Positions 1 through 5,255 of a DNA stretch of 5,483 nucleotides are shown here, one piece after another. The translations under genes and the position numbers were made by a program. The DNA is from CAKZML01 sp041571575. GTDB lineage: Bacteria > Pseudomonadota > Gammaproteobacteria > Steroidobacterales > BM003. Numbering within the stretch: the first letter of the stretch is position 1; every line of letters begins with the position of its first letter. Location of the stretch: contig JBFFTZ010000193.1 of the NCBI GenBank assembly GCA_041571575.1, forward strand, positions 1 through 5,483, in the 5' to 3' direction. The notes below the pieces were generated by a model, which saw only the letters and a list, made by a program, of their open reading frames with translations, did not search any database and had not been told where the DNA came from.

Positions 1-302
1 CACGAAGTCGCTACCTGTGCGCAGACACCCTGAGTGAGGCAGATATCCGCCTTTTCGTGACCCTGGTGAGGTTAGATGCGGTATACGTTACTCACTTCAA
101 GTGCAACATTCGGCGGATCGTCGATTATCCGAATCTTTGGGGCTTTACCCGGGACATCTATCAAATTCCCGGTGTGGCGGAGACGGTGAATATGGAGCAC
201 ATCAAGCGCCACTATTTCGAGTCTCACCGGCACATCAATCCATTCGGCATCGTGCCTGACGGGCCGGAGCTGGACTTCACCACGTCTCACGGCAGGGGAT
301 AG
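1..302 (+). CDS. yqjG: Glutathionyl-hydroquinone reductase (Xi-class GST), C-terminal part
   Basis: This gene is cut by the left edge. The reading frame starts at base 3 and shows the last 99 residues before a TAG stop. The visible part is the all-helical C-terminal domain of the ECM4/YqjG family, which uses glutathione to reduce glutathionyl-hydroquinones and related conjugates in the cytoplasm. Family hallmarks are seen in order: LSEADIRLF, the VYVTHFKCN segment, DYPNLWGFTRDIYQ, PGVAETVN, HIKRHYFESH, and the terminal INPFGI plus GP-LDF. From memory, the tyrosines in VYVTHFKC and HYFESH match conserved active-site tyrosines of E. coli YqjG. The N-terminal thioredoxin-like domain with the catalytic cysteine lies outside the window and cannot be judged. 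The GTG at 57 is an internal valine, not a start. A strong terminator follows about 50 bases after the stop, so this gene ends its transcript. The family call is firm; the substrate is inferred. Confidence 0.93.
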   Translation, partial: RSRYLCADTLSEADIRLFVTLVRLDAVYVTHFKCNIRRIVDYPNLWGFTRDIYQIPGVAETVNMEHIKRHYFESHRHINPFGIVPDGPELDFTTSHGRG

Positions 303-350
303 GCTTGCTCGGCGATGGCTTTGCCGTCGGCTAGACCCGGCTCCCCATCT

Positions 351-391
351 AAAAAAGCCCCTGCTTCAGAAATTGAAACAGGGGCTTTTTT
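351..391. terminator. Bidirectional rho-independent terminator between convergent genes
   Basis: AAAAAAGCCCCTG (351-363) pairs perfectly with CAGGGGCTTTTTT (379-391). Beyond one C-A mismatch, TTCA (365-368) pairs with TGAA (374-377) around a five-base loop. The A-tract on one side and T-tract on the other give a U-run on either strand. It can therefore stop the GST gene from the left and the minus-strand VOC locus from the right. Confidence 0.93.
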
Positions 392-404
392 GTCGTGTCT
401 GTGC

Positions 405-620
405 CTAGCGCCTGCGGGGCAAGGGCCTGGTGGCGGAGGGCAGCTGCGACGGCCTTCCACCCGGTGGCCGTGTCCCCGGTGGCCGGCTTGGAGGAGGGCC
501 TACCGGTCGTCCGTAACCCGGGAGGTAGCGGTAGTAGGGGTCATACCATCCACTGCCACCGTAATAACCGTAGCTCACACCGACATGGACACTGGTGCTG
601 TCGCAGCCGAGGCCGCTGGA
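405..620 (-). pseudogene. Orphan Tyr/Gly/Pro-rich C-terminal tail, out of frame with the VOC gene
   Basis: Reading the minus strand from 620 to a TAG at 407-405 gives an open frame, preceded in frame by TGA at 623-621. It has no usable ATG, GTG or TTG before its conserved-looking part. From Cys (605-603) it encodes 66 residues: CDSTSVHVGVSYGYYGG, then GWYDPYYRYLPGYG, then Pro/Arg-rich repeats such as RPPGTRPPGGRP. This composition resembles the mature part of small envelope lipoproteins with Tyr/Gly-rich and Pro-rich tails, where such a Cys would be the lipidated residue. I infer that resemblance and cannot name a family. The stop lies 13 bases before the terminator at 351-391, where a true gene end is expected. 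The frame is -1 relative to the VOC gene. It may be the 3' remnant of a separate gene fused by deletion, the displaced C-terminus of a longer VOC protein, or a sequencing indel. A GTG at 578-576 overlaps the VOC stop (GTGA), but I see no Shine-Dalgarno site for it. Confidence 0.55.
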
Positions 621-1159
621 TCAGCGCTGTACAGCTCTCGCCACAGCCACTCGCCATGGGTTGATCTGTAGTCTTCCGGATCGCCGCTGGAGGAGCGTAT
701 CAAGCCCACCAGGGCTTGGTCGGGTCCCATCACGATGGCGAACTCTCCGCGCTGATCAAAGCTGCGACGGCTGAGTACGGTTCGTCCTCCAGCGTCGGCT
801 ACCAGCTTTTCGGCGCGAGCCACGTCGTCTACCGACATGTAGTGAATCCAGCGTCCATAGGGCGTTTGCTCGTCAGGTGCCTCGTGGTAAGCGAGTCCGG
901 CGACTGGACGACCCTCGATCGTAAACAATCCATAGGTTTCCTGGGCTGGACGAATTTCCTGCCAGCCCAGGTTGAATAGTGAGGTGTAGAACGTCTTGAC
1001 GCTCTCCACGTCATCGGTCACCAGGTCGGCCCAGACGAATTTACCTGCCAGCACCTTGTTGCTTGGCGGATCGGTCAGGGGTGGGAGCCCGGGCTCTGAA
1101 GTTTGGACAGCTGGCGCAGTCAGTAACAGCGCCATGGCAGTCATAGTAATTATTTTCAA
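575..1159 (-). CDS. Exported VOC (glyoxalase/bleomycin-resistance fold) protein, probably truncated
   Basis: The product is 194 residues. An N-terminal signal peptide (about residues 1-20: Lys2, a hydrophobic run, then TAPAVQT) points to export; there is no lipobox. Residues about 40-155 form one VOC module. It starts with FVWADLVTDDVESVKTFY, followed by LGW, a GRPVAGLAY strand, WIHYMSVDDV, GGRTVLS, and FAIVMGPDQALVGLI. Residues 169-184 (GEWLWRELYSADPAAS) look like the first strand and helix start of a second VOC module. The expected aromatic pair does not follow, and the protein ends nine residues later, at 575. This suggests a two-module protein that lost its second half, or a frameshift, because another coding frame continues to 405. 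VOC proteins include metal-dependent lyases, dioxygenases and binding proteins; no specific reaction can be assigned. The start is TTG at 1159-1157. It gives the signal peptide its positive charge and has GGAG ten bases upstream; ATG at 1144 is in frame but lacks both. Confidence 0.8.
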   Translation of the reverse strand: MKIITMTAMALLLTAPAVQTSEPGLPPLTDPPSNKVLAGKFVWADLVTDDVESVKTFYTSLFNLGWQEIRPAQETYGLFTIEGRPVAGLAYHEAPDEQTPYGRWIHYMSVDDVARAEKLVADAGGRTVLSRRSFDQRGEFAIVMGPDQALVGLIRSSSGDPEDYRSTHGEWLWRELYSADPAASAATAPVSMSV

Positions 1160-1169
1160 CGTCTGCTAA

Positions 1170-1173
1170 CTCC
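1170..1173 (-). promoter_or_regulatory. Ribosome binding site supporting the TTG start of the VOC gene
   Basis: On the minus strand GGAG lies ten bases before TTG (1159-1157), with AAGGA a little further upstream (1180-1176). The in-frame ATG at 1144 would be 25 bases from GGAG, too far. This favours the TTG start. Confidence 0.5.
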
Positions 1174-1381
1174 ATTCCTTGGTAGGTGGTGCCCAATATG
1201 GGGACAGTAACATGGCAATGCGCAAGGGTTAGGCACTGATTGGCCAGGAGTCTGCGAGCCGCAGAACCGCGTGGGAAGCATTACACGGGGCTATAGCGGG
1301 AGGCGAATTAGCGAGACAGCATTCCGGATTGGAATCCATCGAGATTTCGCTCATCATCAAAATACGCTGCTGCGCAAGATC

Positions 1382-1388
1382 AAGGAGG
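1382..1388 (+). promoter_or_regulatory. Near-ideal Shine-Dalgarno site for the 32-residue peptide
   Basis: AAGGAGG lies eight bases before GTG at 1397. It is the strongest ribosome binding site in the window. It places the start at 1397 rather than at the upstream in-frame codon near 1271 or the internal ATG at 1424. Confidence 0.75.
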
Positions 1389-1396
1389 GAGGCGTC

Positions 1397-1495
1397 GTGC
1401 CTCGCACATATAAAACCCAAACAATGCGCTGGACCGTGGTTGTGCTAATGCTGATTGTGCTGGCATTGCTTTTGTTCGAGATTGCAATATTGTAA
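1397..1495 (+). CDS. Small single-pass membrane protein, 32 residues, unknown function
   Basis: GTG start at 1397, TAA stop at 1493-1495. The product has a short polar, basic N-terminus (PRTYKTQTMRW) and then an almost uninterrupted hydrophobic stretch of about 19 residues (residues 13-32) broken by one Glu at position 28. This is the layout of a bitopic small membrane protein, probably with its N-terminus in the cytoplasm by the positive-inside rule. The evidence for translation is the AAGGAGG site eight bases upstream and the abrupt switch to Val/Leu/Ile codons right after the start. I recognise no family. It lies 107 bases before the start chosen for the S9 peptidase on the same strand and could share its transcript. 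Alternatives are a leader peptide for the downstream gene, or a chance open frame. The in-frame extension upstream to 1271 looks non-coding. Confidence 0.6.
   Translation: MPRTYKTQTMRWTVVVLMLIVLALLLFEIAIL
1466..1493 (+). promoter_or_regulatory. Weak candidate sigma-70 promoter before the peptidase gene
   Basis: TTGCTT (1466-1471) and TATTGT (1488-1493) are 16 bases apart, giving partial matches to the -35 and -10 consensus. They lie inside the end of the small membrane-protein frame. Transcription would start near 1500, ahead of the peptidase. ATTGCAAT (1481-1488) is a perfect 8-base palindrome in the spacer. The matches are modest and could be chance. Confidence 0.22.
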
Positions 1496-1602
1496 TCGCT
1501 TAACGGATCACGGTCGTCTGGAGTGCCTGTCCAAACAAGATGGGCAGAAAGGTAGGCTCGTGGCATAGTCTCGGGATGTTAATGACTTCCCGGACCGATG
1601 CG

Positions 1603-3843
1603 ATGAAGATAGTAGCCGCCCTGTTTCTCTTGTTTAGCCTGAACTTGTCCGCCGCTGAGTTGAGCATCGAGCGCTTGTTCGACTCTCCATCTTTGTCGGG
1701 TCCAACTCCGCAATCTCTGAAGATTTCACCTGACGGCAAGCTGGTGACCTTTCTGCGTGGCAAGCAATCCAAGCAGTTCGAACTGGATTTATGGGCCTGG
1801 AACATCGCCAGTGGCCGGGAGACCCTGCTAGTGGATTCGGCGACCCTGGTTTCCGGCGATGGCGAACTGTCTGATGCAGAGAAGGCCCGGCGGGAGCGCC
1901 TGCGCATTGGCCAGCTCAGTGGCATCGCGGCCTACGACTTTTCTTCTGACGGCCGTCGCCTGCTGTTTACCCTACAGGGAGAGGTGTATGTATTTGACCT
2001 GGGGGATAAGAAGGGAGTGAAGCGCCTGACCGACAGTGCTTCTCAGGAAATTGACCCGCAACTTTCGCCGGGCAACACCTTTGCCGCATATGTGAGAGAT
2101 CAGAATTTATATATTCGGCCGCTTGCCGCTGCCGAAGAACTGCCCATAAGCAGTGACGGCAATGGCGCGGTGGCTTACGGGATGGCCGAGTTCATCGCCC
2201 AGGAAGAGATGGATCGCTACACCGGGTATTGGTTCTCTTCCGATGATTCGCGCATTGCCTACACCCGGATTGATGAGTCCGGCGTTCAGTTGGAAGAGCG
2301 CACCGAGATTTACGCGGATGGCGCCCGCAGTTTCAAGCAGCGCTACCCGGCGGCGGGAACTGCCAACGCAATGGTGCAATTATTCGTCAGGGATCTGGAT
2401 TCCGGTGAAGTTCGCGAAATGGACCTGGGCGAGAACAAGGATATCTATCTTGCCCGGGTGGACTGGTTCCCGGACAACCGTCACCTGGCGGTGCAACGCC
2501 AGAGCCGTGACCAGAAAACCCTTGAGCTGATCAAGTACGACACCCTGACCGGCGAGAGCCAGGTGCTGGTGACCGAGACCAGTGATGCCTGGGTGGATCT
2601 GCACAACGACCTGCACTTCCTGGAGCGCCAGGACGCCTTTACCTGGAATTCGGCGCGCAGCGGTTATGACCACCTCTACCTGTATTCCAATGATGGCAAG
2701 TTGATTCGACAGCTTACCCGGGGAGAGTGGGTGGTGACCGCCGATCGCCGGGCGGAGTCTTCCATCAAGGCGGTGGACGAGGAAAACGGATTTCTCTATT
2801 TCACCGGAACCTACACGACACCCATCGAGCGGCACCTTTACCGGGTGAGCCTGGATGGCAGCGCCGCCGACAAACCTGAAAAGATCACTACCGGTTCAGG
2901 TTGGCATTTCGTCAATATGGATAAACAGGGAAGTGCTTACCTGGACAGCTTCTCCTCACCGGACCGTCCTCCACAGGTGAGCCTGCATAATTCCGATGGC
3001 AAACGTCTTGCCTGGATTGCCGAGAATCCCCTGGACAAGACCCATCCGTATTACGAGTACCTGGGCGGCCATGGCGAGACAGAATTTGGCATCCTGACGG
3101 CTGGGGACGGGCAGTTACTGCACTATTCGCTGATTAAGCCCGCGGAATTTGACCCTGCCAGGCGTTACCCGGTGGTGGTTGTGGTTTATGGCGGTCCGGC
3201 CGGGCAGCGGGTCAAGAGGTCCTGGGGTGGTGGGTTCGAGCAGTGGCTAAGTCGCCAGGGTTACCTGGTATTCGCCCTGGATAACCGGGGTACGCCGGAT
3301 CGGGGCGTGGCCTTTGAGACGCCGATTTACCTGAAGGCGGCCACCGTGGAAGTTGACGATCAACTGACGGGGGTGGAATTCCTCAAGGCCCTGGAATTCG
3401 TCGACCCTTCCCGCATAGGAATTTACGGCTGGAGCTACGGTGGCTACATGGCCCTGATGTGCGCAATGAAAACCGATGTTTTCGCGGCGGCCGTCTCGGG
3501 TGCACCGGTTACAGACTGGCGTTTGTATGACACCCATTACACAGAACATTACATGGGCGACCCCCGGACGGTTCCCGAGGCCTATGACGATGCCAGTGTG
3601 TTGAGTTATGCCACCGGGCTGAAGACTCCCTTGCTGGTCATGCATGGGATGGCTGATGACAACGTGCTGTTCACCCATTCAACAAAATTGTTCGAGCTTT
3701 TACAGCGCGAAAACATCCCATTTGAGATGATGACCTATCCGGGCGAAAAGCATGGATTGCTTAGAAACCCCGGCGTGGGAGTGCACGGCTATGGCGCCAT
3801 CGCTGCATTCCTGGGCAGGCATCTTGGACCCGGTAAAGACTAA
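1603..3843 (+). CDS. Secreted S9 family peptidase, dipeptidyl-peptidase IV type
   Basis: A serine exopeptidase of 746 residues that probably removes N-terminal dipeptides (classically X-Pro or X-Ala) from peptides in the periplasm or outside the cell. The start at 1603 gives a clean signal peptide (MKIVAALFLLFSLNLSAA, cleavage near Ala18). In-frame ATGs at 1582 and 1540 would add a longer n-region; no strong ribosome binding site decides, though GGGA sits five bases before 1582. Residues about 40-470 form the beta-propeller domain. QEEMDRYTGYWFS supplies Glu201-Glu202, matching the DPP IV pair that binds the free N-terminus. The C-terminal alpha/beta-hydrolase domain has Tyr529 in VVYGGPAG (oxyanion position), nucleophile Ser611 in GWSYGGYMA, Asp685 in HGMADDNV and His717 in GEKHG. 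Spacing of the triad (74 and 32 residues) is close to human DPP IV (78 and 32). Length is normal and the gene is intact. The family is firm; exact specificity is inferred from the Glu pair. Confidence 0.95.
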   Translation: MKIVAALFLLFSLNLSAAELSIERLFDSPSLSGPTPQSLKISPDGKLVTFLRGKQSKQFELDLWAWNIASGRETLLVDSATLVSGDGELSDAEKARRERLRIGQLSGIAAYDFSSDGRRLLFTLQGEVYVFDLGDKKGVKRLTDSASQEIDPQLSPGNTFAAYVRDQNLYIRPLAAAEELPISSDGNGAVAYGMAEFIAQEEMDRYTGYWFSSDDSRIAYTRIDESGVQLEERTEIYADGARSFKQRYPAAGTANAMVQLFVRDLDSGEVREMDLGENKDIYLARVDWFPDNRHLAVQRQSRDQKTLELIKYDTLTGESQVLVTETSDAWVDLHNDLHFLERQDAFTWNSARSGYDHLYLYSNDGKLIRQLTRGEWVVTADRRAESSIKAVDEENGFLYFTGTYTTPIERHLYRVSLDGSAADKPEKITTGSGWHFVNMDKQGSAYLDSFSSPDRPPQVSLHNSDGKRLAWIAENPLDKTHPYYEYLGGHGETEFGILTAGDGQLLHYSLIKPAEFDPARRYPVVVVVYGGPAGQRVKRSWGGGFEQWLSRQGYLVFALDNRGTPDRGVAFETPIYLKAATVEVDDQLTGVEFLKALEFVDPSRIGIYGWSYGGYMALMCAMKTDVFAAAVSGAPVTDWRLYDTHYTEHYMGDPRTVPEAYDDASVLSYATGLKTPLLVMHGMADDNVLFTHSTKLFELLQRENIPFEMMTYPGEKHGLLRNPGVGVHGYGAIAAFLGRHLGPGKD

Positions 3844-3850
3844 GACGTAA

Positions 3851-3876
3851 TCCATCCCATTATGTGGAATTTTTTT
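3851..3876 (+). terminator. Possible weak terminator after the peptidase gene
   Basis: TCCA (3851-3854) can pair with TGGA (3865-3868), or alternatively CCA with TGG around TTATG, and a run of seven Ts follows (3870-3876). The stem is only three to four pairs, so efficient termination is doubtful. Read-through into the dehydrogenase gene is possible. Confidence 0.25.
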
Positions 3877-3932
3877 AATTAAATCAGTTAGATAGGTAGT
3901 TATCCGCATTGCTTGAGAATGGGTCTATGGCC

Positions 3933-3972
3933 AACACTCTCCGAAATATCTGAATTTTCCCTGGAGAGTGTT
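3933..3972 (+). promoter_or_regulatory. Perfect 10-base inverted repeat covering the ribosome binding site of the dehydrogenase
   Basis: AACACTCTCC (3933-3942) and GGAGAGTGTT (3963-3972) are exact reverse complements separated by 20 bases. The right arm contains the Shine-Dalgarno GGAG (3963-3966) and touches the ATG at 3973. In RNA the hairpin would hide the ribosome binding site; GAAAT/ATTTTC in the spacer could lengthen the stem imperfectly. In DNA the arms are 30 bases centre to centre, about three helical turns, which also fits a dimeric repressor operator. The repeat is seen directly; the regulatory role is inferred. Confidence 0.6.
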
Positions 3973-5160
3973 ATGAAGGTTACGGTACTTGGTGCGGGAT
4001 TGGTTGGCGGTGCGATAGCCAGAGACCTGGCCCTGGATGAAGGGTTGACGGTGTTGTCTGTCGACCGTGCTTCGGATTTGCTGGAAAAATTGCAGGCCCA
4101 GGCCGCTGTCGAGACAGTCTGTGCAGACCTTTCGGACGAGACCATTCTCAAATCTGCGATCAGTGATGCAGACCTGGTGGTGAGTGCCGTCCCCGGGAGC
4201 ATGGGCTACCAGACCTTGAAACGTATCATAGAAGCCGGCAAGGACGTGGTGGACATTTCCTTCTTCGGTGAAGATCCCTTCGAACTGGATGGCTTGGCCA
4301 AGCAATATGGCGTTACCGCGGTGGTGGACTGCGGCGTGGCTCCCGGCCTGTCCAACGTGATCGCCGGTTACGTGCAAAACAAGATGGAAAAAATCGACTC
4401 CTATATTTGCTATGTAGGCGGACTGCCCCGGGTACGCTCCTGGCCATACGAGTACAAAGCTGTTTTCTCGCCCCGGGATGTGCTGGAAGAGTTCACCCGT
4501 CCTTCTCGACTGGTTGAACATGGCGAACTGGTCGTGCGTCCCGCGTTGTCCGAAGTGGAACTGATCGACTTCAAGGGCGTGGGCACCCTGGAAGCGTTCA
4601 ACACCGATGGTCTTCGTAGCCTGGCTCGTACCATGGACATTCCCTTTATGAAGGAAAAGACCATGCGTTACCCCGGTCACGCCAACCTGGTGCGTGCTTT
4701 CCGTGATAGCGGCTTCTTCAGCACTGAAGAAATTGATGTGGGTGGCCAGATGATCAAGCCCATCGATCTCACGGCGAAGCTGATGTTCGAACAATGGCGC
4801 ATGAAAGAAGGTGAGGAAGATCTCACCGTAATGCAGGTCATCATGGACGGTCACCAGGATGGCAAGCGCGTGCGGCGCGACTTCTACCTGGTAGACAGCT
4901 ACGACACGGAAACCCACACCACTTCCATGGCGCGTACCACCGGCTACACCTGTTCCATCGTGGCCCGCCAGGTGATGGAAGGCATGTTCACCCGCAAGGG
5001 AATCTGTCCTCCCGAGTACGTGGGCGCCACCACTGGTTGCTACGAGCACTTGCTGGTAGAACTGGAGCACCGGGGTATTCATGTTGAAGAAGTCGTCACC
5101 GAAACGGAAAAGAGTTCAGACGAGCGTTTTGTCAGCGTGTTCCAAAGGCAGATTGCCTGA
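3973..5160 (+). CDS. Saccharopine dehydrogenase / lysine 6-dehydrogenase-like oxidoreductase
   Basis: A cytoplasmic NAD(P)-dependent oxidoreductase of 395 residues. An N-terminal Rossmann fold opens with VTVLGAGLVGGAIARD (Gly7, Gly9, Gly12) and has Asp31 at the end of the second strand, which favours NAD over NADP. SAVPGSMGYQTLKRIIEAGKD and DISFF follow, then DCGVAPGLSN (119-128), which begins the catalytic/dimerisation domain typical of the saccharopine dehydrogenase family. Later family-like segments are YVGGLP, WPYEYKAVFS, LSEVELIDF, GTLEAFNTDG, KTMRYPGH (229-236) and ARTTGYT. From memory, length and motif order resemble bacterial lysine 6-dehydrogenase (oxidative deamination of lysine) more than the longer Lys9 enzymes. 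Saccharopine or another amino-acid substrate remains possible. The start at 3973 has GGAG six bases upstream and places the first strand at the N-terminus; in-frame ATG 3919 and TTG 3913 would add an unrelated leader. It lies 129 bases after the peptidase, with an inverted repeat over its ribosome binding site. Confidence 0.88.
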   Translation: MKVTVLGAGLVGGAIARDLALDEGLTVLSVDRASDLLEKLQAQAAVETVCADLSDETILKSAISDADLVVSAVPGSMGYQTLKRIIEAGKDVVDISFFGEDPFELDGLAKQYGVTAVVDCGVAPGLSNVIAGYVQNKMEKIDSYICYVGGLPRVRSWPYEYKAVFSPRDVLEEFTRPSRLVEHGELVVRPALSEVELIDFKGVGTLEAFNTDGLRSLARTMDIPFMKEKTMRYPGHANLVRAFRDSGFFSTEEIDVGGQMIKPIDLTAKLMFEQWRMKEGEEDLTVMQVIMDGHQDGKRVRRDFYLVDSYDTETHTTSMARTTGYTCSIVARQVMEGMFTRKGICPPEYVGATTGCYEHLLVELEHRGIHVEEVVTETEKSSDERFVSVFQRQIA

Positions 5161-5167
5161 CTGATGG

Positions 5168-5192
5168 TGGGCGGGGCGCAAGGCCCCGCCCA
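5168..5192 (+). terminator. GC-rich hairpin after the dehydrogenase gene, without a U-tract
   Basis: TGGGCGGGGC (5168-5177) pairs perfectly with GCCCCGCCCA (5183-5192) around the loop GCAAG, eight bases after the stop codon. G5166-C5194 and a G-T pair can extend it. No T-run follows on either side, so it is not a canonical intrinsic terminator. It may instead protect the mRNA 3' end or give partial termination before the next gene. Confidence 0.5.
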
Positions 5193-5255
5193 TCTAGATA
5201 ATCCCAGTGAATATTGAGCCCGGGCGGAAACCTCGGCAGCAAAAGGATGTTTCAC

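Larger units (their letters stand above)
1160..1396. other. Intergenic region between divergent genes; no supported gene
   Basis: This stretch separates the minus-strand VOC gene from the plus-strand small membrane peptide and should hold both promoters. I find no -35/-10 pair that I would defend. Short open frames cross it but have no family resemblance and no ribosome binding site. A small inverted repeat, ATTCC-GGATT-GGAAT (about 1320-1334), is too short to interpret. Confidence 0.5.

Noticed and set aside
315..671. A plus-strand frame of 118 residues across the terminator and the VOC/tail locus
   Set aside because: It runs through the terminator stem, is low-complexity, has no ribosome binding site, and is opposite a more convincing minus-strand coding signal.
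1271..1396. N-terminal extension of the small membrane peptide to an upstream in-frame start
   Set aside because: The extra 42 residues look like random translation, and the AAGGAGG site points to the GTG at 1397.
2380..2835. A minus-strand frame of 151 residues inside the peptidase gene (similar ones at 1500-1925, 2107-2379 and 3247-3678)
   Set aside because: All are antisense shadows of an intact, motif-complete S9 peptidase gene and show no domain of their own.
3888..3902. TAGATA or TAGTTA as a -10 box for the dehydrogenase promoter
   Set aside because: No acceptable -35 element lies 16-18 bases upstream, and the region is AT-rich enough for chance matches.
3913..3972. Upstream in-frame starts (TTG 3913, ATG 3919) for the dehydrogenase
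   Set aside because: They add residues before the first Rossmann strand and run through the inverted repeat. ATG 3973 has GGAG at proper spacing and puts the GAGLVG motif at the usual position.
3925..5082. A 385-residue open frame on the minus strand opposite the dehydrogenase
   Set aside because: It is fully antisense to a gene with clear family motifs. Its product is His/Gly/Val-rich without any recognisable domain, as expected from the codon bias of the sense gene.
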